DNA of 64,000 bases, from positions 496,001 through 560,000 of the forward strand of contig CAWBIM010000006.1 of NCBI GenBank assembly GCA_963788935.1. Direction: 5' to 3'. How positions within the stretch are numbered: position 1 is the stretch's first letter; the number at the start of each line of letters is the position of its first letter. The notes below the pieces were generated by a model that worked only from the letters and a program-made list of their open reading frames with translations, made no database searches and was not told where the DNA came from. Source of the stretch: JAOPZW01 sp963788935 (GTDB lineage Bacteria; Actinomycetota; Thermoleophilia; Solirubrobacterales; Solirubrobacteraceae). Shown one piece after another: positions 20,850 through 31,674 of the stretch. The position numbers and the translations under genes were made by a program.

Positions 20850-22100
20850 ATGGCCAGCCACGTCGCCGACACCACGCTCGCGGACTCCGGTGCCGCCCGC
20901 ATCGAGTGGGCCGACGGCCAGATGCCCGTGCTGCGCTCGATCCGCGAGCGCTTCGCGCGCGACCGCCCGCTCGACGGCGTGCGGGTCGCGGCCTGCCTGC
21001 ACGTGACGGCCGAGACGGCGAACCTCGTCCGCGCGCTGATGGCCGGCGGCGCGCAGACGGCGCTGTGCGCGGCCAACCCGCTCTCGACCCAGGACGACAC
21101 GGCCGCCGCGCTCGTCGAGCGCTACGACGCCGAGGTCCGGGCCGTCCGCGGCGAGGACGCCGACGCCTACGTCGGCAACGTCGCGGCGCTCGCCTCGGGC
21201 GGCCCGCAGATCACGATCGACGACGGCGCCGACCTCATCACGTTCCTGCACGCCGCGGGCAACGGCGGCCGCGCGAAGGCGCTCCTCGGCGCGCTCGAGG
21301 AGACGACGACCGGCCTGATCCGCGTGCGCTCGCTCGAGGCCGAGGGCCGCCTGCTGTGCCCCGTGCTGGCGGTCAACGAGGCCCGCACGGAGCGCGCGTT
21401 CAACGACCGCTACGGCACCGGCCAGTCGACGCTCGACGGCATCCTGCGCGCGACGAACCTCCTGCTCGCCGGCCACACCTTCGTCGTGCTCGGCTACGGC
21501 TGGACCGGGCGCGGCGTCGCGCTCCGCGCCCGCGGCGCCGGGGCGTCGGTCGTCGTGTGCGAGGTCGATCCGCTCGCCGCGCTCGAGGCGCGGATGGAGG
21601 GCTTCGAGGTCATGCCCGCGCTCGACGCGGCCGCGCGCGGCGACGTGTTCGTCACCGTCACCGGCGCGCGCGACGTGCTCACGCGCGAGCACTTCGCGCG
21701 GATGAAGGACGGCGCGGTGCTGGCCAACGCCGGCCACTTCGACGTCGAGATCAGCGTCGCCGACCTGCACGCGCTGGCGACCGGCGGCGTGCGCGAGGTG
21801 CGCCCGCTCGTCGAGGAGTTCGACCTCGGCGACCGCCGCCTGAACCTGCTCGCCGGCGGGCGCCTCGTGAACCTCGCCGCCGCGGAGGGGCACCCGGCGG
21901 CGGTCATGGACATGTCGTTCGCGCTCCAGGCGCTGTGCGTCGAGGAGCTGGTCCGCCGCGGCGACGGGCTCGCGCCCGCCGTGCACCCGGTCCCGGCCCA
22001 CATCGACCGCGAGGTCGCGAGCCTCAAGCTCGCGGCGCTCGGCGTGCAGATCGACACGCTGACCGACGAGCAGACCGTCTACCGGCGCTCGTGGGAGTAG
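20850..22100 (+). CDS. Short-form adenosylhomocysteinase paralogue lacking catalytic Lys/Asp
   Basis: This 416-residue protein resembles the archaeal/Thermotoga short form: NPLSTQDDTAAAL, RYGTGQSTLDGI, the NAD motif GYGWTGRGVALRARG, NAGHFDVEIS and a final RRSW. His51/Thr53, the DDG pair at 124-125 and EETTTG are kept. In the segment where the family has TKYLFDNRYG, this protein reads TERAFNDRYG, so the catalytic Lys is Glu181 and the Asp is Asn185. It may be inactive, a regulator, or act on a different nucleoside-homocysteine. It follows ahcY and is followed 3 nt later by the DUF72 gene. Confidence 0.85.
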   Translation: MASHVADTTLADSGAARIEWADGQMPVLRSIRERFARDRPLDGVRVAACLHVTAETANLVRALMAGGAQTALCAANPLSTQDDTAAALVERYDAEVRAVRGEDADAYVGNVAALASGGPQITIDDGADLITFLHAAGNGGRAKALLGALEETTTGLIRVRSLEAEGRLLCPVLAVNEARTERAFNDRYGTGQSTLDGILRATNLLLAGHTFVVLGYGWTGRGVALRARGAGASVVVCEVDPLAALEARMEGFEVMPALDAAARGDVFVTVTGARDVLTREHFARMKDGAVLANAGHFDVEISVADLHALATGGVREVRPLVEEFDLGDRRLNLLAGGRLVNLAAAEGHPAAVMDMSFALQALCVEELVRRGDGLAPAVHPVPAHIDREVASLKLAALGVQIDTLTDEQTVYRRSWE

Positions 22101-22103
22101 CGG

Positions 22104-22773
22104 ATGGCGGAGCTGCGCGTCGGCGCGTCGGGCTTCTCGTTCGCCTCGTGGCGGCCGGGGTTCTACCCCGCGGGGACCAAGCCGGGCGACTTCCTCGCCC
22201 ACTACGCCGGCGCGCTGCTCGACCGTCGAGATCAACAACAGCTTCTACAAGCTGCCCACGGTCGAGACCTTCGCGTCGTGGGCGCGCACCGTGCCCGACG
22301 GGTTCCGCTTCGCGGTCAAGGCGCCGCGGGCCGTGACGGTCTACGGGCGCGTGGACTTCGCGGGCGACCTCAACGCGCGCGTCCGCTCGCTCGGCGACCG
22401 GCTCGGCCCGCTGCTCGTCCGTCTGGCCGACAAGAAGGAGCGCGACGAGGACTTCCTCGCACGGCTGCTCGCGGCGATCGACGACGACCTCGACGTCGCC
22501 CTCGACCTGCGCCACCCGTCGTGGGACGGGATCGAGCCCGAGATCACGCGCCGGGGCGCCGTGCGCGTGAACCAGCTCGAGGGCACCGGCGCCGGCTTCC
22601 GGTACCTGCGCCTGCGCGACACGCCCTACGACGACGCGCAGCTCGCCGCGTGGGCGGACACGATCCGCGGGCTGCTCGCGGGCGGCGTCGACGTCTACTG
22701 CTACTTCAAGCACGAGGACGAGCCGACCGCCCCCGCGTACGCCGCGCGGCTGCGCGAACTGGTGAACGGGTAG
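22104..22773 (+). CDS. DUF72 family protein, frameshifted
   Basis: TIM-barrel-like protein of unknown function. The N-terminus RVGASGFSFASWRPGFYP and the later segments EINNSFYKLPTVETF, GFRFAVKAPRAVT, ALDLRHPSW and DVYCYFKHEDE are characteristic of the family. The frame changes at about 22222 (CTCGACCGTCGAG), consistent with one extra base; correction gives about 222 residues. The gene begins three nt after the ahcY paralogue, so it is probably in the same transcript. Confidence 0.8.
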
Positions 22774-22786
22774 CCTCGCGCCGCGG

Positions 22787-24170
22787 ATGAGCGGGCTACA
22801 GGCGAGCATCGACAAGATGCGCGGCGACGACGTCGGCGACGCGGCCGTGCAGGCCTTCGCGGACGCCTACGAGCGCCTGCGCGACGGCGAGACGGGCGTC
22901 CTGCCCGAGGCCGACATCGAACCGGCCGGCGACGTGCCGTCGGCCGACGACCTCGACGACGCGGGCGAGGAGGCCGGCGGCGCGATCGACCACGCGGTCG
23001 TCATCAAGCTCAACGGCGGGCTCGGGACGAGCATGGGCATGACCGGGCCGAAGTCGCTCGTCGAGGTCAAGGACGGGCTGTCGTTCCTCGACATCATCGT
23101 CCGCCAGGTCCTGGGCCTGCGCGAGCGCACCGGCGCGCGGCTGCCGCTCGTGCTGATGAACAGCTTCTCCACGCGCGAGGCCTCGCTCGCGGCGCTCGAC
23201 CGCCACGAGGACGTCGAGGCCGACGTGCCGCTCGACTTCCTGCAGAACAAGGTGCCCAAGCTGCTGGCGGACGAGCTCGAGCCGGTCGACTGGCCCGACG
23301 ACCCCGCCCTCGAGTGGGCGCCGCCCGGGCCACGGCGACCTCTACACCGCGCTCGTCACGTCGGGGATGCTCGACACGCTGCTCGAGCGCGACTACCGCT
23401 ACGCGTTCGTCTCGAACGCCGACAACCTCGGGGCCGTGCTCGAGCCGCGGATCCTCGCGTGGCTCGCGCGCGAGGAGATCCCGTTCGTGATGGAGGTCGC
23501 CGACCGCACCGAGGCCGACCGCAAGGGCGGCCACATCGCGCGCCGGCGCGACGGCGCGGGGCTCGTGCTGCGCGAGATCGCCCAGACGCCGGACGAGGAC
23601 GTCGACGCCTTCCAGGACGTCTCACGGCATCGCTTCTTCAACACGAACACGCTGTGGGTCGACCTCGTGGCGCTGCGGGCGCTGCTCGACGAGCGCGAGG
23701 GCGTGCTCGGCCTGCCGATGATCGTCAACCGCAAGACGGTCGACCCGTCCGACAAGTCGTCGCCCGACGTCGTGCAGCTCGAGACCGCGATGGGCGCGGC
23801 GATCGACGTCTTCGACGGCGCCCGGGCCCTGCGCGTGCCGCGGCGGCGGTTCGCGCCGGTGAAGACGACGAGCGACCTGCTCGCCCTGCGCTCGGACGCC
23901 TACACGATCACCGACGACGCGCGGATCGAGCCGGCCGAGGGCCGCGACGGCGCGCCGGTCATCGACCTCGACGACGACTACTTCAAGCTGCTGCCCGCCT
24001 TCGAGGAGCGCTTCCCCGCCGGCGCGCCGTCGCTCGTCGCCTGCGACCGCCTCACGGTCGAGGGCGACGTCGAGTTCGGCGCGGACGTGACCGTGCGCGG
24101 GGCCGTCACCGTCGAGCACGACGGCGACGGCCGGATGCGCATCGAGGACGGGACGGTCCTCGAGGGCTAG
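22787..24170 (+). CDS. UTP-glucose-1-phosphate uridylyltransferase (UGP2 type), frameshifted
   Basis: Makes UDP-glucose, the substrate of the Ugd-type enzyme at 13122. It is the eukaryote-like UGP2 family and not GalU: KLNGGLGTSMGMTGPKSLVEV, then LVLMNSFSTREASLAAL, FVSNADNLGAVLEP and FFNTNTLWVDL. The C-terminus has a short beta-helix. One extra C at about 23324 (GCCGCCCGGGCCACGG, expected PPGHGDLYTAL) breaks the frame; correction gives about 460 residues. Its stop overlaps the convergent SRPBCC gene. Confidence 0.87.
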
Positions 24171-24646
24171 GGCGTCACGGCCCGGGCGTAGCGCCCGAGG
24201 AGGCCGGGCCAGCCGTGCTCGGACCCGAAGACGGCCCGCATCTCCTCGGCGCGGTCGCCGAAGCTGTCGAGCCCGCGGTGCTCGAGGTCGACGCGCGTGC
24301 GCCCCTCGCCCTCGGGCGTGAAGCGGACGTCGATCTCCGTGTGGACGTCGGGGTCCGGCTGCCAGTCGGGCGAGATCTGCCACGAGAGCACGACGCGGCG
24401 CGGCGGCTCCCAGGTGAGGACCCGGCCCCAGTCGCACTCGCTCCCGTCCCCGGCGCGCTCGAACCAGCGCCCGCCGGCCTGCGGCTCGGCCACGGCGTCG
24501 GTGATCGGCTGGCCCCCGACGTAGTAGCTGTCGAGCGGCCACCACGCGGCCATGCGCCGGGTGAAGACGGCGAACGCCTGCTCGGGCGACGCCTCGACCA
24601 CGACGCCGGCGCGGACGTCGGCGCCCGCCTGCTGCTGATCGACCAT
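24167..24646 (-). CDS. SRPBCC / AHSA1-like domain protein
   Basis: This 159-residue single-domain START-like fold has an ASPEQAFAVFTRRMAAWWPL start, GGRWFERAGDGSECDWGRVLTWEPP and RRVVLSWQISPDW in the middle, and a GW..LL-RYA end helix. Such proteins bind hydrophobic ligands or are listed as activators of Hsp90-like ATPases; the ligand is not known. It has a good AGGAG site eight nt before ATG 24646. A large symmetrical dyad lies immediately upstream, so it is probably under tight repressor control. No ArsR gene, the usual partner, is next to it. Confidence 0.82.
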   Translation of the reverse strand: MVDQQQAGADVRAGVVVEASPEQAFAVFTRRMAAWWPLDSYYVGGQPITDAVAEPQAGGRWFERAGDGSECDWGRVLTWEPPRRVVLSWQISPDWQPDPDVHTEIDVRFTPEGEGRTRVDLEHRGLDSFGDRAEEMRAVFGSEHGWPGLLGRYARAVTP

Positions 24647-24658
24647 GTACGGCTCTCC

Positions 24659-24701
24659 TATCCGTTCGTTACGACTAACCGTTAGCGTAGACGAACGGAT
24701 A
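24659..24701. promoter_or_regulatory. 43-bp nested dyad upstream of the SRPBCC gene
   Basis: Two palindromes share one centre at 24680. The outer arms TATCCGTTCGT/ACGAACGGATA (24659-24669 and 24691-24701) are perfect. The inner CTAAC-C-GTTAG (24675-24685) is perfect. In total 16 of 21 positions pair. It begins 13 nt upstream of ATG 24646 and is unusually AT-rich for this genome, so it is a strong operator candidate. Confidence 0.6.
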
Positions 24702-24717
24702 CGCGGCTGTCAACGGG

Positions 24718-25533
24718 TCAGCGCGCGGCGTAGCGCTCGGCCCGGCGCTCCGCCGCGTCGCTGGCGCTGAGGGCGTTGAGGAACAGCCAGACGAGCGCGA
24801 TGCCCATGACGACGGACTGCTCGAAGGCCATGAGGCCGCCCGCGAGCGACTCGTCCTCGGGCGGCGTGAGGCCCCAGATCGGCGCCTGGTGCTGGTAGAA
24901 GGCGTAGAGCGGCTCCGGCGCGAACGTCAGCCCGATGCCGAGGAACCCGACGAGGAGCTTCGTCGACAGCATGTAGACGACCGCGCCCATCTCGCTCAGC
25001 CGGTGGCGGCTGCGGATCGGCGAGAGCAGGTGCCACCAGTACAGGAGCCCGATGCTGAGGAAGCACACGTGCTCGAGGACGTGGACGAGCGAGTGCTCGA
25101 GCGCGGCGTCGTAGAACGCCGGGACGTGCCAGAGATACATCAGCCCGACGTAGGCGACGACCGCGACGATCGGGTGGCCGAGGACGCCGGCGGCCTCCTC
25201 GAGGCGCTGCAGGCGGCGGGTGACGGGGCGCAGGATGACCTTGTTCAGGCCGCAGATGAGCCCGATCGGCGCGACGTCCAGCAGCAGCAGGTGCTGGACC
25301 ATGTGCATCGTGAACGCCTGGTCGGCGAGGCGGTCGACGGGCGAGATCAGGGCGACGAACAGGGCGAGCAGGCCGCCGAGGTAGGACACGAGGCGTCCCG
25401 TCGGCGCCTCGCGGCGCCCGCGCAGGCCGCGCTGCGCGCGCAGCCGGCGCCAGCGCCGGACGTACACGTACCCGAGCGTGCCGATCAGCAGGAGCGCGCC
25501 GGGCTCGAACGTCCACGAAGTGTCCGCAGCCAT
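24718..25533 (-). CDS. ctaG: CtaG-type cytochrome c oxidase assembly protein
   Basis: This 271-residue multi-pass membrane protein has about seven helices. Conserved features of the caa3_CtaG family are visible: SPVDRLADQAFTMHMVQHLLLLDVAP, YLWHVPAFYDAALEH, LEHVCFLSIGLLYWWHLL and the DQ-x-LAGGLM-like segment ESLAGGLMAFEQS. The several His residues probably serve copper handling for cytochrome oxidase. No oxidase structural gene is in the window. The neighbouring comF is divergent. Confidence 0.88.
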   Translation of the reverse strand: MAADTSWTFEPGALLLIGTLGYVYVRRWRRLRAQRGLRGRREAPTGRLVSYLGGLLALFVALISPVDRLADQAFTMHMVQHLLLLDVAPIGLICGLNKVILRPVTRRLQRLEEAAGVLGHPIVAVVAYVGLMYLWHVPAFYDAALEHSLVHVLEHVCFLSIGLLYWWHLLSPIRSRHRLSEMGAVVYMLSTKLLVGFLGIGLTFAPEPLYAFYQHQAPIWGLTPPEDESLAGGLMAFEQSVVMGIALVWLFLNALSASDAAERRAERYAAR

Positions 25534-25594
25534 TGCGCGCGATTGTCGCAGTGCGGCGCAGACACGGAACACGGGACCGGTCAGCATCGACCCG

Positions 25595-26296
25595 ATGCCG
25601 CCCTCCCGCCTCTCGGACTGGCTCGCCGCCGCGAGCGCGCTGGTCGCGCCGCCCGCGTGCGTCGCCTGCCGGCGGCCGCCCGAGCGCCCGGCCGACCCGC
25701 TCTGCGCGGCGTGCCGCGCGGCCCTGCCGTGGCTGCTCGGCCCGCGCTGTCCGCGGTGCGCGCTGCCGGCGCCGTGCGGGCCGCGCTGCCCGATGGCGGG
25801 CAGCGCGCTGACGAGCGCGTGGGCGCCAGTCGCATTCGAGGGGCCGGCGCGGGCCGTGGTGCACGCGCTGAAGTTCCGCGGCGCGCTCGCCCTCGCGGAC
25901 CTCATGGCCGCGCAGATGGTCGCCACGGCGCCGGCCGGCCTGCTCGCGGACGGGGTCGTGCTCGTGCCCGTGCCGACGCCCGCGAGCCGTCGCCGGGGGC
26001 GCGGGTTCGACCATGCCGCACGGCTGGCCCACGCGGTGAGCGGTCGTTCTGGGCGCCCGGCGGTGGCATGTCTGCGACGAACGGGAGCCGCGCCGCGCCA
26101 GGCGCAGGCGCGGCGGGCGGCGCGTCTCGCGCCTGGGCGCGTGCGCGTCGAGGTGTGCGGGCCCGTCCCGGGCCGTGTCGTGCTCGTCGACGACGTGCAC
26201 ACGACGGGGGCGACGCTCGACGCATGTGCCCGCAAGTTGCGCGCCGCCGGCGCGTTCCAGGTGGCGGCGCTCGCCTACGCACGGGCGTTGAGATAG
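25595..26296 (+). CDS. ComF family phosphoribosyltransferase-like protein
   Basis: This roughly 233-residue protein has an N-terminal zinc-ribbon-like region with four Cys pairs (CVAC, CAAC, CPRC, CGPRC). The PRPP-binding phosphoribosyltransferase signature VVLVDDVHTTGAT sits near the C-terminus, and VPVPTPASRRRGRGFDHA in the middle. ComF is needed for DNA uptake in some bacteria, but homologues are widespread in non-competent species. ATG 25595 was chosen because the Cys pairs begin just after it. Confidence 0.85.
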   Translation: MPPSRLSDWLAAASALVAPPACVACRRPPERPADPLCAACRAALPWLLGPRCPRCALPAPCGPRCPMAGSALTSAWAPVAFEGPARAVVHALKFRGALALADLMAAQMVATAPAGLLADGVVLVPVPTPASRRRGRGFDHAARLAHAVSGRSGRPAVACLRRTGAAPRQAQARRAARLAPGRVRVEVCGPVPGRVVLVDDVHTTGATLDACARKLRAAGAFQVAALAYARALR

Positions 26297-26350
26297 GCGC
26301 ATTCGCGGGCTACCTTTTCGTGAACGCCACGTCAACGGACGGAGGGTTCG

Positions 26351-26728
26351 ATGCAGATCGAGGTCAAGGGTCGCAACACCCCGATCAACGACGAGCTTCG
26401 GGAGTACGTGGAGAAGCGCTTCCAGAAGGTGGCCAAGCAGGTCTCGGAGCTCGCCCGCCTCGAGATCGAGCTCAAGGAGGAGAAGAACCCGGCGATCGCG
26501 GACAACATGGTCGCCGAGGCGACGCTCTCGCTGAAGGGCGTCACGCTCCGGGCCCGCGACCACGCCCGCGACCTCAAGCACGCGATCAACCTCTGCGAGG
26601 AGGAGCTGTCCCGCCAGGTCAAGCGCCACCGCGAGAAGCGGCGCGGACGGCGCAAGGGCGCGGCCGCGGAGAGCATCCGGACGGCCGCGGCGCCCGACCT
26701 CGACGGCGGCACCCAGGCGGCCTTCTGA
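26351..26728 (+). CDS. hpf: Ribosome hibernation-promoting factor, short form
   Basis: This 125-residue protein has the HPF/RaiA fold: MQIEVKGRNTPINDELREYVEKRFQKV, then the basic HREKRRGRRKG region. It binds the 30S subunit and silences idle ribosomes. Actinobacteria usually have the long form of more than 200 residues with a C-terminal dimerisation domain. That domain is absent and replaced by a 25-residue polar tail, so it should not by itself dimerise ribosomes to 100S. A GGAGG site precedes ATG 26351. Confidence 0.9.
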   Translation: MQIEVKGRNTPINDELREYVEKRFQKVAKQVSELARLEIELKEEKNPAIADNMVAEATLSLKGVTLRARDHARDLKHAINLCEEELSRQVKRHREKRRGRRKGAAAESIRTAAAPDLDGGTQAAF

Positions 26729-26790
26729 CCGGCCTCGGAGCCGGCCGGCCAGGCCTCATAAAGCCCGCCGAAAGGGCGAAAACCCACTGC

Positions 26791-26796
26791 TACGCT
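26791..26796 (+). promoter_or_regulatory. -10 box of secA
   Basis: TACGCT is followed by exactly seven nt and then ATG 26804, placing the transcription start at or next to the start codon. No Shine-Dalgarno is present, so the message is probably leaderless. Confidence 0.5.
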
Positions 26797-26803
26797 CCCT
26801 GGC

Positions 26804-29650
<2,847 letters not shown>

Positions 29651-29668
29651 GCGAATAGGCTCGGCGCC

Positions 29669-30079
29669 ATGCCGAGTCCCCTGAAGCTGGTCCACACGTG
29701 CGTGCGGGTGCGCGACATCGACGCCTCGCTCAAGTTCTACGAGGCGCTCGGCTTCGAGCGCCGCGGCAAGCTCGCCTTCGAGAGCGCCTACAACATCTAC
29801 ATGGGCGTGCCCGGCGACGGCGACACCCTCGAGCTGACCGTCAACGCCGGCCAGGACGAGGCCTACGACCTGGGCAACGGCTACGGCCACATCGCGCTGA
29901 CCGTCGACGACCTCGACGGCCTGCTGGCGAGCCTCGCCGAGCAGGGCTACGAGCCCGAGAAGGCCCCGTACCACCCGGGCGGCCGCGAGGAGTACACGAT
30001 CTGCTTCATCGCCGATCCGGACGGCTACCGGATCGAGCTCATCGACGGCGGGGCGTTCCCCACGCCGCAGGACGCCTGA
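29669..30079 (+). CDS. Glyoxalase I-like VOC protein (lactoylglutathione lyase type)
   Basis: This 136-residue vicinal-oxygen-chelate metalloprotein has two beta-alpha-beta-beta-beta modules and the four metal ligands in expected places: His in KLVHTCVRV, Glu in DTLELTVN, His in YGHIALTV and Glu in YRIELID. It resembles gloA, which detoxifies methylglyoxal adducts. Actinobacteria usually lack glutathione, so the thiol is uncertain. TAGGCT at 29656-29661 lies seven nt before the ATG (leaderless). Confidence 0.85.
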   Translation: MPSPLKLVHTCVRVRDIDASLKFYEALGFERRGKLAFESAYNIYMGVPGDGDTLELTVNAGQDEAYDLGNGYGHIALTVDDLDGLLASLAEQGYEPEKAPYHPGGREEYTICFIADPDGYRIELIDGGAFPTPQDA

Positions 30080-30108
30080 CCCAACCAATCGAGACCCTTG
30101 GAGGCCCC

Positions 30109-30420
30109 ATGCAGTTCATGGTGCGGTTCGACGTGCATCAGCCCGTCGACATGTCGGCGCAGGAGCTGGTGAACATCTGGAACGAGGAGGCGAAGGCCGC
30201 GCTCGGCGCGGTCGAGGCCGGCGCGATCACCGGGATCTGGAAGGTTGCGGGCCAGCGGACGGTGTTCGCCCTGGTCGAGTTCCCGTCGCACCGCGCGCTC
30301 GACCAGGCGCTCGCGGGGCTCCCGATCATCCAGGAGCTGGGCGGCTCGGTGGACACCGAGGCGCTCGCCGTCTACCCCTATCAGGAGTTCGCCGAGGACC
30401 TCGCCGCGGCCGCCGACTGA
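30109..30420 (+). CDS. Muconolactone isomerase-like small protein
   Basis: This 103-residue protein begins MQFMVRFDVHQP and contains VWKVAG/IWKVAGQRTVFALVEFPSHRALDQALAGLPI, the pattern of the muconolactone delta-isomerase fold (ferredoxin-like dimer). It has a strong TTGGAGG site six nt before the ATG. No catechol-pathway genes are near, so the true substrate is unlikely to be muconolactone. It is co-oriented with the upstream glyoxalase gene and the downstream prfB. Confidence 0.72.
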   Translation: MQFMVRFDVHQPVDMSAQELVNIWNEEAKAALGAVEAGAITGIWKVAGQRTVFALVEFPSHRALDQALAGLPIIQELGGSVDTEALAVYPYQEFAEDLAAAAD

Positions 30421-30476
30421 GGCCGCCGCTCCGCCCCGCCGCACGGATCGGCTGGTGCTAGCGTGGGTCGGCGGTC

Positions 30477-31589
30477 ATGTCCGACACGCAGAATCGCCAG
30501 CCGATCCCGCAGCGCCTGACCGCGATCAACGCCGGTCTCGACCTGCTGCGCGCGAGCTTCGACGAGGCGGCGCTGCAGGCGCGCGCGGAGGAGCTCGAGG
30601 CGCAGATGCAGACGCCCGGGTTCTGGGACGACCAGCAGACCGCGGCGAAGGTCTCGGCCGAGCACTCTCGCGCGTCGCGCCGGCTCGAGGGCTGGCGCGC
30701 GCTCGTCGCCGAGGTCGACGATCTCGGCGCGCTCGCCGAGATGGCCGAGGAGGACCCGTCGGTGGCGGGCGAGGTCGAGGACACGCTCTCCACCGTCGAG
30801 ACGCGCCTGGCCGAGCTCGAGGAGGCGCGGCTGTTCTCCGGGCGCTACGACGGGGGCGACGCGCTCGTCACGGTCAACGCCGGGGCCGGCGGCACCGACG
30901 CCCAGGACTGGGCCGAGATGGTGCTGCGGATGCTCATGCGCTGGGCCGAGCAGCGCGGCTTCGGGGTCGAGATGCTCGAGGCCAGCGCGGGGGAGGAGGC
31001 CGGCATCAAGTCCGCCACCTTCCGCGCGACGGGCGAGAACGCCTACGGCCTGTTCAACGCCGAGAAGGGCGTGCACCGGCTCGTCCGGCTGTCGCCGTTC
31101 GACGCCGCCAACCGCCGCCAGACGTCGTTCGCGGGCGTCGAGGTCGCGCCGGTCGTCGACGAGATCGGCGACGTCGAGATCAACGACGACGACCTCCAGG
31201 TCGACACCTACCGCGCGTCCGGCGCGGGCGGCCAGCACGTCAACAAGACCGACTCCGCCGTGCGCATCACGCACCGCCCGACGAACATCGTCGTGCAGTG
31301 CCAGAACGAGCGCTCGCAGTCGGCCAACCGTGACACGGCGATGAAGATGCTCCGCGCGAAGCTGCTCGAGCTCGAGGAGCGCAAGCGCCGCGAGGAGATC
31401 GCCAAGGAGAAGGGCGAGGCGCAGGACGTGAACTTCGGCTCGCAGATCCGCTCCTACGTCCTGCACCCGTACACGATGGTCAAGGACCACCGCACGAACC
31501 ACGAGGTCGGCAACGCCCAGGGCGTGCTCGACGGCGACCTCGACGGCTTCATCCGGGCCGAGCTGCTGCGCTCGGCCGGCCACGAATAG
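30477..31589 (+). CDS. prfB: Peptide chain release factor 2
   Basis: This 370-residue factor terminates at UGA and UAA. The stop-codon-reading SPF tripeptide (VRLSPFDAANRRQTSF) and the peptidyl-transfer GGQ motif (SGAGGQHVNKTDSAVRITH) are present. The N-terminus is continuous from ATG 30477, with no in-frame UGA, so the programmed +1 frameshift used by many RF2 genes is absent. The secA-prfB-ftsE order of many actinomycetes is interrupted after this gene. Confidence 0.97.
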   Translation: MSDTQNRQPIPQRLTAINAGLDLLRASFDEAALQARAEELEAQMQTPGFWDDQQTAAKVSAEHSRASRRLEGWRALVAEVDDLGALAEMAEEDPSVAGEVEDTLSTVETRLAELEEARLFSGRYDGGDALVTVNAGAGGTDAQDWAEMVLRMLMRWAEQRGFGVEMLEASAGEEAGIKSATFRATGENAYGLFNAEKGVHRLVRLSPFDAANRRQTSFAGVEVAPVVDEIGDVEINDDDLQVDTYRASGAGGQHVNKTDSAVRITHRPTNIVVQCQNERSQSANRDTAMKMLRAKLLELEERKRREEIAKEKGEAQDVNFGSQIRSYVLHPYTMVKDHRTNHEVGNAQGVLDGDLDGFIRAELLRSAGHE

Positions 31590-31674
31590 ACGCCTGGGAG
31601 CGCCCGGCGGGGCGCGTGGCACGACGGGCGGCGCTGCAACGACCCGGTAACGCCCCGGTGGTTGGCTCGCGCGT

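Noticed and set aside
30477..31589. Programmed frameshift in prfB
   Set aside because: The reading frame is continuous from ATG 30477 and has no early in-frame UGA with a slippery CUU.
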